In this document: one piece after another, positions 1-6,707 of the stretch
How the letters are laid out: each line of letters opens with the position of its first letter
Numbering within the stretch: the first letter of the stretch is position 1
NCBI RefSeq assembly: GCF_000024265.1
Contig: NC_013204.1
Location: forward strand, 1,600,180 to 1,664,179
Length of the DNA stretch: 64,000 nucleotides
Origin: Eggerthella lenta DSM 2243
Lineage (GTDB): Bacteria; Actinomycetota; Coriobacteriia; Coriobacteriales; Eggerthellaceae
Direction: 5' to 3'
Notes under the pieces: generated by a model
What the model was told of the DNA's origin: nothing
Databases searched by the model: none
The model's input: only the letters and a program-made list of their open reading frames with translations
Program-made: the position numbers and the translations under genes

Positions 1-681
1 CACCAGAGCGTCTTCGACCGCAGCTTCAACGACCCCGTGTCGTCGCGCGCGGTGATGGACCTCGTCATTGCGTTCCAACGGCGCGCTCTGGCCGAGCGCG
101 GCAGCATGTGGGCCTTCCCGGCCGACGAGTTCTACCATAACGCCTACGGCCCCGAGCTGTTGCGGAACCTGCCGCCGTCGGAGCACTACGGTGACTTCGG
201 CATGTTCGAGGACGGCGTGGGCATCATCCGCTCGTTCGTTGACGACTGGAAAAGGGCAGAGCGCGCGGGGCTCGTCGAGCGTTGCGCCGCGGCTCTGCGC
301 GCCGCCGACGCGCGCGTCCACTACGTGGCCGGCTGCGCGACGCGCCACTTCCTGGGCCCGCTCATCGATGCGAGCCCGCTCAAGGGGCTGCTGATCCCGC
401 TGTTCGTGAAGAACGAGTTCTTCGGCGGCAACGTGGACGTGACGGGGCTTCTATGCGGCTGCGACATGGCCGATGCCGTGCGTGCCGAGCGCGAGCGCGG
501 CTTGCAGCTGGCGCTCATCCCGCGCGTCGTGTTCAACGACGACGCGGTAACGCTCGATGACATGAGTTTGGAGGATATGGAAAAGCGGGCGGGCGCGCGC
601 ATGTCCGTGGTATCCTGTAACGCATCGGATTATCTCCTCGAGATCATCCACCTGGTCGGACGAACCGATCCGACCTCCTGA
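1..681 (+). CDS. DUF512 family protein, C-terminal part (5' end outside window)
   Basis: The reading frame is open from base 1 and ends at 681, so the N-terminus lies upstream of the window. The visible part matches the DUF512 family, proteins often annotated as putative radical-SAM or Fe-S oxidoreductases, usually with an N-terminal PDZ-like domain that is not seen here. Recognisable elements are the opening HQSVFDRSFNDP, the segment GSMWAFPADEFY and the later LFVKNEFFGGNVDVTGLL. The family very often sits directly upstream of der, as it does here with a 34-nt gap, so the two are probably co-transcribed. The biochemical role is unproven. The family call is fairly secure from these motifs and the neighbour. 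Confidence 0.8.
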   Translation, partial: HQSVFDRSFNDPVSSRAVMDLVIAFQRRALAERGSMWAFPADEFYHNAYGPELLRNLPPSEHYGDFGMFEDGVGIIRSFVDDWKRAERAGLVERCAAALRAADARVHYVAGCATRHFLGPLIDASPLKGLLIPLFVKNEFFGGNVDVTGLLCGCDMADAVRAERERGLQLALIPRVVFNDDAVTLDDMSLEDMEKRAGARMSVVSCNASDYLLEIIHLVGRTDPTS

Positions 682-715
682 CCGCACCAATCGAAGCAAT
701 CTGCGAGGTAGCAAT

Positions 716-2032
716 ATGCCTTTACCCATCGTCGCGGTGGTCGGACGGCCGAACGTCGGCAAGTCCACCTTCGTCAACCGCATAGCCCAGGCCGACGAGG
801 CCATCGTCCACGAGATGCGCGGCGTCACGCGCGACCGCTCCTACCATGAGGCCGACTGGAACGGCGTCGACTTCAAGCTCATCGACACCGGCGGCATCGA
901 GATGGGCGACGACGACGCCTTCCAGGGCTCCATCCGCAATCAAGCGCTGGCCGGCGCGAACGAGGCGGACGTCATCCTGTTCCTCGTGGACGGCAAGACC
1001 GGGGTCAACGCCGACGACGAGGCCGTTGCGCGCATCCTGCGCAAGACGTCCAAGCCCGTGTTCCTCGTGGTGAACAAGCTGGACACCCCGAACCGTATGG
1101 ACGAGGTGTGGGAGTTCTACCAGCTAGGCCTGGGCGATCCGTGGCCGGTCTCGGCCATGCACGGCCACGGGACGGGCGACCTCTTGGACGAGGTCGTGAA
1201 CGAGCTGAAGAAGGTGGACCTGCCCGCCGACGCCGACGAGGAAGACGGCATCAACGTGGCCATCATCGGCCGCCCGAACGCCGGCAAGTCGTCGCTCACG
1301 AACAAGCTCACCGCCAACGACCGCTCCATCGTCTCCGACGTGGCGGGCACCACGCGCGACGCCATCGACACCCATATCGTCCACGACGGCCAGCGCTACA
1401 CCATCGTGGATACCGCGGGCCTGCGCCGCAAGAGCCAGATCGACGAGGACGTGGAGTACTACGGCTTCGTGCGCGCCATGCGAGCCATCGACCGCGCCAA
1501 CGTTGCGCTGCTGGTCATAGACTCCACGCTGGGCCTCACCGATCAGGATCAACGCGTCGCCGGTTTCGCGGCCGAGCGCGGCTGCGCCATGGTCATCGTG
1601 CTGAACAAATGGGATCTCATCGAGGGGCCTGAGGCGAAGGCCGAGATCCGCGAGCGCATCGCCGACCGTCTCACGTTCGTAGGCTATGCTCCGGTCATCG
1701 CCATCTCGGCGCTCACGGGCAAGAAGGTCGATCGCATCTGGGACGCCGTGAACGCGGCCTATGAGAACTACAGTCAGACCATCCCCACGAACCGCCTGAA
1801 CACGTGGCTTGCAGGCATCCGAGAGTTCGGACACACGGTGAGCAAGGGCAAGGCGGTGCTGCGCATGAAGTACGTCACGCAGACGGCTACGTGTCCGCCG
1901 CAGTTCACGTTCTTCGCGAACCGCCCGGACCTCGTGGACGACAACTTCGAGCGCTACCTCGAGAACCGCTTGCGCGAGAACTTCGAGCTCGTGGGCACGC
2001 CCATCAGGATCAAGTTCAAGAAGAAGGATTAG
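716..2032 (+). CDS. der: Ribosome biogenesis GTPase Der (EngA)
   Basis: Der is a GTPase with two tandem G domains and a C-terminal KH-like domain that acts in maturation of the 50S subunit. The 438-residue product is the usual length. The first P-loop GRPNVGKST lies near residue 10, the second GRPNAGKSS at about 185, and each is followed by a DTGG or DTAG G3 motif and an NKxD G4 motif (NKLD, NKWD). The C-terminus ends in the typical basic stretch IKFKKKD. The ATG is preceded by GAGGTAG. plsY starts 5 nt after the stop, so der, plsY and gpsA form one operon. Confidence 0.97.
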   Translation: MPLPIVAVVGRPNVGKSTFVNRIAQADEAIVHEMRGVTRDRSYHEADWNGVDFKLIDTGGIEMGDDDAFQGSIRNQALAGANEADVILFLVDGKTGVNADDEAVARILRKTSKPVFLVVNKLDTPNRMDEVWEFYQLGLGDPWPVSAMHGHGTGDLLDEVVNELKKVDLPADADEEDGINVAIIGRPNAGKSSLTNKLTANDRSIVSDVAGTTRDAIDTHIVHDGQRYTIVDTAGLRRKSQIDEDVEYYGFVRAMRAIDRANVALLVIDSTLGLTDQDQRVAGFAAERGCAMVIVLNKWDLIEGPEAKAEIRERIADRLTFVGYAPVIAISALTGKKVDRIWDAVNAAYENYSQTIPTNRLNTWLAGIREFGHTVSKGKAVLRMKYVTQTATCPPQFTFFANRPDLVDDNFERYLENRLRENFELVGTPIRIKFKKKD

Positions 2033-2037
2033 GGGTC

Positions 2038-2706
2038 ATGGGGGATTTGCTGGTTGCGGCCGGCCTGTTCGTCGCCGCGTTCCTGTTGGGATCCATTCCC
2101 TTCGGGCTGATCATCTCGAAGGTGTTCTACCATACCGACCTGCGCGAGCACGGCAGCGGCAACATCGGCACCACCAACGCTATCCGCACGATGGGCAAGG
2201 TGGGCGGCTACGCCGTGTTCGTGCTGGACTTCGGCAAGGGCCTGCTGTCGGGCGTATTGGCTTGGGCGTTCAGCATGCAGTTCCTGCCGGGCGGCGGCCT
2301 TGAGCCCGGCGCGCTCGTCACGTACGACACCATGCTGGCCGTGGCGTTCCTCGGCTGCGTGTGGGGCCATATCTTCTGTCCGTGGCTTGGCTTCAAGGGC
2401 GGCAAGGGGATCGCGGTGGCCGTGGGCTGCCTGTTCGTGACGTTCGGCTGGATCGGCGCCTGCCTCGAGCTGCTCATCTTCATCGTGCTCGTCGTGGCGA
2501 CGAAGCGCGTGTCCGTCGGCTCCATCGCGGCGGCTGCGGCCTGCCCGTTCTTCGCGCTGTACTTCTTCTGGGGCGATTGGCTGGCCTGGCTGTTCTGTAC
2601 CGTCGCCGGCCTGACCGTGGTCTGGGCGCACCGCGAGAACATCAAGCGTCTGCGAGCCGGCACCGAAAGCAGGATCGGCGACAAGGGCAAGAAGAAGGAA
2701 GCGTAG
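2038..2706 (+). CDS. plsY: Acyl-phosphate:glycerol-3-phosphate acyltransferase PlsY
   Basis: PlsY is an integral membrane enzyme that moves an acyl group from acyl-phosphate, made by PlsX, to glycerol-3-phosphate, the first step of phospholipid synthesis. The 222-residue product begins with a hydrophobic helix ending LLGSIPFG, followed by the conserved SGNIGTTNA glycerol-phosphate motif, then WGHIFCPWLGFKGGKG and WAHRENIKRL, all hallmarks of the family. About six membrane segments are visible. The frame is open upstream, but the ATG at 2038, five bases after der, gives the normal N-terminus. The downstream neighbour gpsA supplies the glycerol-3-phosphate substrate, and plsX lies about 29 kb further on. 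Confidence 0.96.
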   Translation: MGDLLVAAGLFVAAFLLGSIPFGLIISKVFYHTDLREHGSGNIGTTNAIRTMGKVGGYAVFVLDFGKGLLSGVLAWAFSMQFLPGGGLEPGALVTYDTMLAVAFLGCVWGHIFCPWLGFKGGKGIAVAVGCLFVTFGWIGACLELLIFIVLVVATKRVSVGSIAAAAACPFFALYFFWGDWLAWLFCTVAGLTVVWAHRENIKRLRAGTESRIGDKGKKKEA

Positions 2707-2715
2707 GGAGCTCAC

Positions 2716-3717
2716 ATGAAGATCGCGGTTATCGGGGCGGGGTCGTGGGGGACGGCACTCGCGCAGCTGCTGGCATGCAACGGCAACGAGGTGGGGCTAT
2801 GGGCCCGCAAGCCCGAGGTGGTGGAGGCCGTCAACGCCTCGCATGCGAACCCGCGCTACCTGAGCGAGGTGGAGCTTTCCCCGCGCATCGTGGCCACGAC
2901 CTCCTACGAGGAGGCCTTGGCGGGCGCGCAGGCCGCCGTCATCGTGACGCCGTCGAGCGTCATGCGCGACGTGGCCGGCGTGCTGGCCGAGGCGGTGGAC
3001 GACGATTTCCCGGTGATCATCTGCTCGAAGGGCGTCGAGGAGGGAAGCGGCCTGCTGCCCGTGGAGGTGTTCGAGGCCGAGATGGGCAACGCGAGCCGCC
3101 TGGCCGTGCTGTCGGGGCCGAATTTCGCCGCGGAGGTTATCCGGGGCATCCCGTCGGGCACCGTCATCGCCAGCTCCAACGAGGAGACTGCGGCGTTCTT
3201 CCAGCAGCTGTTCGCGTCCGAGACGTTCCGCACCTACGTCAGCGACGACGTGTGCGGCGTGGAGCTGTGCGCGGCGTTCAAGAACGTAATAGCCATCGCC
3301 GTGGGCGTGTCCTACGGCCTGGGGTACGGCGACAACACGGCTGCCATGCTCATGACGCGCGGCTTGGCCGAGATGAGCCGCCTCGTCGTGCGCTGCGGCG
3401 GGCAGGCCATCACCTGCATGGGGCTGGCCGGCACGGGCGACCTCGTGGCCACGTGCACCTCCGAGCATTCGCGCAACCGTCGTTTCGGCAAGCTTCTGGC
3501 CGAAGGCGGCACGCTCGAGGAGTTCGCCGCGCAGACGCACATGGTCGCCGAAGGGGCGCTCGCGTGCAAGACGCTCAAGACCCTGGCGGACTGCTACGAC
3601 GTGGAGCTTCCCATCACCGACGTCGTGCGCAGCATCGCCTGGGAGGGCGCCGACCCTCACGATGTGGCCAAGACCCTCACCAGCCGTCCGCTCACCACCG
3701 AGTTCTACGGGCTCTAG
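2716..3717 (+). CDS. gpsA: NAD(P)H-dependent glycerol-3-phosphate dehydrogenase
   Basis: GpsA reduces dihydroxyacetone phosphate to sn-glycerol-3-phosphate in the cytoplasm for phospholipid synthesis. The 333-residue protein opens with the Rossmann nucleotide-binding motif IGAGSWGTALAQ, has the conserved SGPNFAAEV near the middle and the catalytic-lysine segment ELCAAFKNVIAIAVGV, then LAGTGDLVATCTSEHSRNR. Length and motif order are those of the family. It lies 9 nt after plsY, so substrate supply and acylation are encoded together. It is the last gene of the operon; the next + strand element is the small RNA candidate. Confidence 0.96.
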   Translation: MKIAVIGAGSWGTALAQLLACNGNEVGLWARKPEVVEAVNASHANPRYLSEVELSPRIVATTSYEEALAGAQAAVIVTPSSVMRDVAGVLAEAVDDDFPVIICSKGVEEGSGLLPVEVFEAEMGNASRLAVLSGPNFAAEVIRGIPSGTVIASSNEETAAFFQQLFASETFRTYVSDDVCGVELCAAFKNVIAIAVGVSYGLGYGDNTAAMLMTRGLAEMSRLVVRCGGQAITCMGLAGTGDLVATCTSEHSRNRRFGKLLAEGGTLEEFAAQTHMVAEGALACKTLKTLADCYDVELPITDVVRSIAWEGADPHDVAKTLTSRPLTTEFYGL

Positions 3718-3813
3718 CGCGTCAATCCACACCGAGGCAACAAGGCGTTGACCGGGGGTTCACCGAACGCGCGAGCGTATTGTCGCACGGCCACAGCGCG
3801 GGTACTCTAGTCC

Positions 3814-3842
3814 TTGCCAACCGAAAGGGCGGCTTTGACAAT
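3814..3842 (+). promoter_or_regulatory. Candidate sigma70-type promoter for the small RNA
   Basis: TTGCCA (3814-3819), a 17-nt spacer and GACAAT (3837-3842) make a housekeeping-type promoter. Transcription would start near 3849 and reach the strong terminator ending at 4003, with no convincing protein-coding frame in between. The -35 matches consensus at 5 of 6 positions; the -10 is weaker. Confidence 0.5.
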
Positions 3843-3848
3843 CTATCC

Positions 3849-4003
3849 GAGTGCCCGTCGTCTCGTCTCTCGTGTGAACCCCCCCCCTCTCTCTCACTCT
3901 CTCAAACCTTCGACGGGCCGTGAGCATGCGCACCTTCCCCCTTCTCCTCTGTGCGCACTGCATAGCCTCCCTCGGGTCCCCCCAACCCAAGGGAGGCTTT
4001 TTT
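3849..4003 (+). ncRNA. Candidate 6C-like small RNA with C-rich hairpin loops
   Basis: The gpsA-downstream gap can fold into three consecutive hairpins, each with a cytosine run in the loop. Hairpin 1: GCCCGTCG (3853-3860) pairs with CGACGGGC (3911-3918) around a pyrimidine-rich loop with nine C (3879-3887). Hairpin 2: TGCGCAC (3927-3933) pairs with GTGCGCA (3951-3957), with five C in the loop (3937-3941). Hairpin 3 is the terminator stem, with six C in its loop (3978-3983). The actinobacterial 6C RNA family is defined by hairpins with about six cytosines per loop, so this is a good structural candidate. It has its own promoter and terminator and no plausible ORF. The pairing is read directly; membership of the 6C family is inference. 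Confidence 0.55.
3964..4003 (+). terminator. Rho-independent terminator
   Basis: AGCCTCCCT (3964-3972) pairs perfectly with AGGGAGGCT (3990-3998). After one C/A mismatch, GGG pairs with CCC. The stem is followed by six T (3998-4003). It ends + strand transcription of the small RNA and read-through from gpsA. The T run overlaps the stop codon of the convergent gene. Confidence 0.88.
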
Positions 4004-6011
4004 ACGCCCGCTCTTCGGCTTCCAAGTACTTCGATGCGTCCACGCCGAGCTTCGCCAGCTTCACGGCGCCGACCCATGGGGCGCCCGCGGAGGCGACGAG
4101 GCCCGGCTTGTAGGCGAGCATCGTCACGGTAGCATCGGCGGCGAACGTCGGCCGCGCCGCGGCTCCGGTTTGCGCCGAGAGGCCGCTGGGGACGTCTGCC
4201 GCCACGGCGAACGGGGCGTCCTTGGCTTTCGCAGGCAGCGAGCGCCGCGGCCGTTCGTGCTCGCCTCGCTCGTGCGTGCGCTTGCGATGCCGCCCGCGGC
4301 CCTTGCCGCGCTTCCCCTCGAAGCGCCGGCGGTTGGCGGCCCGTATCCATCCGGCGTACGGCTCGCGTACCTCGCCGCCGGAGAAACCGGTGCCCAGCAG
4401 CGCGTCCACCACGGCCTCGGCTTCGTCGACGGCATCGGCCAGCACGTCGGCGTCGGGCGCGATGAGCACGGACAGCGGAAGGCCGTCCTCGGCGGCTCGG
4501 GCGAACGTTTCCAGCGCCGCGGAACGCGCCGGTTCGGCATGCAGGCGCTCGGCCAGGTCGGGGGCGACCAGCGTCACGGGGTAGCCGGCCTCCGCCAGCA
4601 CGCGGGCCGCCACCCACCCGTCGCCGCCGTTGTTGCCCGATCCTGAAAGCACCACGACCGGCGCCGGGTCGGGCACCCAGGCGCGCACCTCGTCGGCCAC
4701 GGCACGCCCCGCCCGGTCCATGAGCTCGGCAAGGGGCGTGCCGTCCTCGGCCACGGCACGCTCGAGCGCGGCCATCTCGTCGACGTCGAGCACGCCGCGG
4801 CGCTCGCGCGCCAGCTCCACGCCGGCCTCCGTCATGACGCGCGTTCCCGACAGCACGCCGTTCAGCATGACGAACGACCGCTTCCTCGCGCCGGCTCGCA
4901 CGGCGCGCACGGCCAGCGACACGGCCCAGGCCGTCATGAAGGCCGTCCACGCCCCCACGACGGCCGCCCGGTGTTCGGCGGCGAACGCCGCGAGGGCGTT
5001 CATCTCGCCGACCTGTGCCGCGTCGAGGTCCAGCACGCCGAACAGCAGCGCGAACGGCGCCCAGCCGAACAACGCCAACAGCCCGTAACGTGCGAGGTAC
5101 TGGTACCAGCGCGCCGGGATCGCGTCCGTCCTCACGATGCGCAGCCTCAGCAGCTTCTGCGCCAGCGTCTGCCCGCGGGTGAGTGCGGGAACCAGCGCGA
5201 AGAACGCTGCGAACGATACCGCGTCCGCGGCCTGCACCGCCGTGCCCCAGCTCGCGCCGGCGGCCTCGACGGCTGCGCGAGCGCCCAGCGCTTCGGCTGC
5301 GGCCGTCGCCGCCCCGGCCGCAGCCAGGGTGATCGCCAGATCGATGAAGAACGACAGCGCGCGCTTCGTCACGCTGGCGCGCATGCCCGCCTCGCGCGCC
5401 TCCTCGTTCACGAGCCGGATGTCGGGCAGCACGCGCATCGCGGGCCCAACCGTCCAGAATCCGATCATCGCTCCCAGCGTGTTCAGCATGAGGTCGTCGA
5501 CGTCGAACAGGCGGTACGGATGCTCGTAGAGGCCCCAGAGCCCGGTGAGCTGGGTCGTCTCGAACGACAGCGTCACCAGAAAACCGATGGCGAGCGTCTG
5601 CCACCACGTGCGGCGGAAATAGTAGCGCAGGTACATGCCCAGCGGCACCAGCAGCAGCACGTTGAAGAACGCCTCGTAGACGTACGGGTCGCGCAGCGCG
5701 GCCAGCCAGGTGGACGGATCGCTCAGCGAGAACGTCGTTTCGGCCAGGAACCCGCGCACGAAGTTGAGCGGCACGAGCTGCGGCGTCTGCGCGTAGGGCA
5801 CGACGGCCGAGCGGTCTTCGGGCAACGGCAGCAGCACGAGGAAGTACGCGCATAAGAGGTAGAACGCGAACGAGTACACCACAAGCGTGCGCAGCCAGGG
5901 TATAGAGCCGAACCTGCGGTACTGGTAGATCATGTAGGGAAGGGTGATGAAGAAGGCGATCAGCGGAAACGAGAGCGCGGCGAACAGGATGTTGGAGACG
6001 TAGACGTTCAT
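4002..6011 (-). CDS. VanZ - RDD - YjeF_N (NAD(P)HX epimerase) fusion protein
   Basis: This 669-residue protein joins three modules that are normally separate. Residues about 1-190 are a VanZ-like membrane domain with several hydrophobic helices and LNTLGAMIGFW. Residues about 210-390 are an RDD-type membrane domain (KRALSFFIDLAITLA, then GQTLAQKLLRLRIVRTD). Residues about 408-665 are a YjeF N-terminal domain with SGSGNNGGDGWVAARV, DALLGTGFSG and AADVPSGL; that family epimerises damaged NAD(P)HX. A very basic insert (about residues 561-598) interrupts the YjeF domain before AADVPSGL. No YjeF C-terminal dehydratase follows. It probably anchors the epimerase domain to the membrane; the fusion is unusual, and its function is inferred only from the domains. 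Confidence 0.85.
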   Translation of the reverse strand: MNVYVSNILFAALSFPLIAFFITLPYMIYQYRRFGSIPWLRTLVVYSFAFYLLCAYFLVLLPLPEDRSAVVPYAQTPQLVPLNFVRGFLAETTFSLSDPSTWLAALRDPYVYEAFFNVLLLVPLGMYLRYYFRRTWWQTLAIGFLVTLSFETTQLTGLWGLYEHPYRLFDVDDLMLNTLGAMIGFWTVGPAMRVLPDIRLVNEEAREAGMRASVTKRALSFFIDLAITLAAAGAATAAAEALGARAAVEAAGASWGTAVQAADAVSFAAFFALVPALTRGQTLAQKLLRLRIVRTDAIPARWYQYLARYGLLALFGWAPFALLFGVLDLDAAQVGEMNALAAFAAEHRAAVVGAWTAFMTAWAVSLAVRAVRAGARKRSFVMLNGVLSGTRVMTEAGVELARERRGVLDVDEMAALERAVAEDGTPLAELMDRAGRAVADEVRAWVPDPAPVVVLSGSGNNGGDGWVAARVLAEAGYPVTLVAPDLAERLHAEPARSAALETFARAAEDGLPLSVLIAPDADVLADAVDEAEAVVDALLGTGFSGGEVREPYAGWIRAANRRRFEGKRGKGRGRHRKRTHERGEHERPRRSLPAKAKDAPFAVAADVPSGLSAQTGAAARPTFAADATVTMLAYKPGLVASAGAPWVGAVKLAKLGVDASKYLEAEERA

Positions 6012-6062
6012 GCGGCAAGCGCCTTTCGGGTATAGGTCGGGAAGCGGGAAGCGGGGGAGAGG

Positions 6063-6542
6063 TCAGCTGCCTTCGCCCGCGCTCGCGCGCTCCAAGGCCA
6101 ACAGCGCGCCGCGCAGCCGTGCGTTCGCGCCGAGGGGCGCGCCGCCCGCTCCCACGATGCGGTGATCGGGCACGAGCACCGCCAGCGGGTTCTTGTGCAC
6201 GGCGTTGCCCACCGCGCGGTACGACGACGGCTTGTCCAGAAGGGCGGCGACGTCGGCGGTGGTGAGCGTCTCCCCGTAAGGGATGCGTTCCAGCTCGCGC
6301 CACACGGCCAGCTGGAACGGGGTGCCTGCGGGTGCCAAGGGCACGTCGAACGCGCGTCTTTTTCCGGCGAAGTACTCCAGCAGCTCGGTGGCCGTGCGGT
6401 TCGCCAGCTCGCTCGGGCGTCGCTCGCCCGGAAGCGGTGCGTCGCCGAAGACGACCCGGGTGACGCCGCGATCGCTCGTGGCGATGGTGACGAGGCCGTG
6501 CGGCGTCCGATATGCGTAATGCGTGCCAACGCGTGCAGCCAT
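6063..6542 (-). CDS. Alkyltransferase-like (MGMT-fold) protein with Asp in place of the active-site Cys
   Basis: The 159-residue protein has the O6-alkylguanine-DNA alkyltransferase fold: PFQLAVWRELERIPYGET, the helix-turn-helix segment with SYRAVGNAVHKNPLAVLVP, and the arginine-finger region. In true repair enzymes this is followed by PCHR, with Cys accepting the alkyl group. Here the codons CCC GAT CAC CGC give PDHR, so the acceptor is missing. It may be a non-catalytic alkyltransferase-like (ATL) sensor that flags lesions for excision repair, or a decayed enzyme. The otherwise intact frame argues against simple decay. The ATG at 6542 has GAAGAAGG just upstream. Confidence 0.85.
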   Translation of the reverse strand: MAARVGTHYAYRTPHGLVTIATSDRGVTRVVFGDAPLPGERRPSELANRTATELLEYFAGKRRAFDVPLAPAGTPFQLAVWRELERIPYGETLTTADVAALLDKPSSYRAVGNAVHKNPLAVLVPDHRIVGAGGAPLGANARLRGALLALERASAGEGS

Positions 6543-6568
6543 GGAGCCTTCTTCCAGAGGGGAATCCC

Positions 6569-6574
6569 ATTATA
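6569..6574 (-). promoter_or_regulatory. -10 element upstream of the alkyltransferase-like gene
   Basis: A perfect TATAAT on the minus strand lies about 27 nt upstream of the ATG at 6542, with a short leader carrying the GAAGAAGG ribosome site. No good -35 match is seen at the standard spacing. Confidence 0.45.
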
Positions 6575-6624
6575 ATGCAGCGCGCCGCATCGCGGGGAGG
6601 CGGTCGGCCCCTCGCCGTCATCAT

Positions 6625-6666
6625 GTTGTTTTCCTCCATCGCTCGGGGCAACGTCGCGGCGGGAGC
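6625..6666 (+). repeat. 42-bp direct repeat, copy 1 (left flank of signalling cassette)
   Basis: This 42-bp sequence, which begins GTTGTTTTCCTCCATCGCTC and ends GGCGGGAGC, recurs without a mismatch and in the same orientation at 13295-13336. Weaker similarity continues about 11 nt to the right. Copy 1 lies just after the stop of the solute-binding lipoprotein gene and copy 2 just upstream of rpe, so the pair brackets the four-gene cassette. It may be a dispersed repeat or the trace of a recombination or insertion event. Confidence 0.85.
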
Positions 6667-6707
6667 AGGCCTTGCACATTGGTGAAGCGAGTCGCTCTTT
6701 GGCCGGT

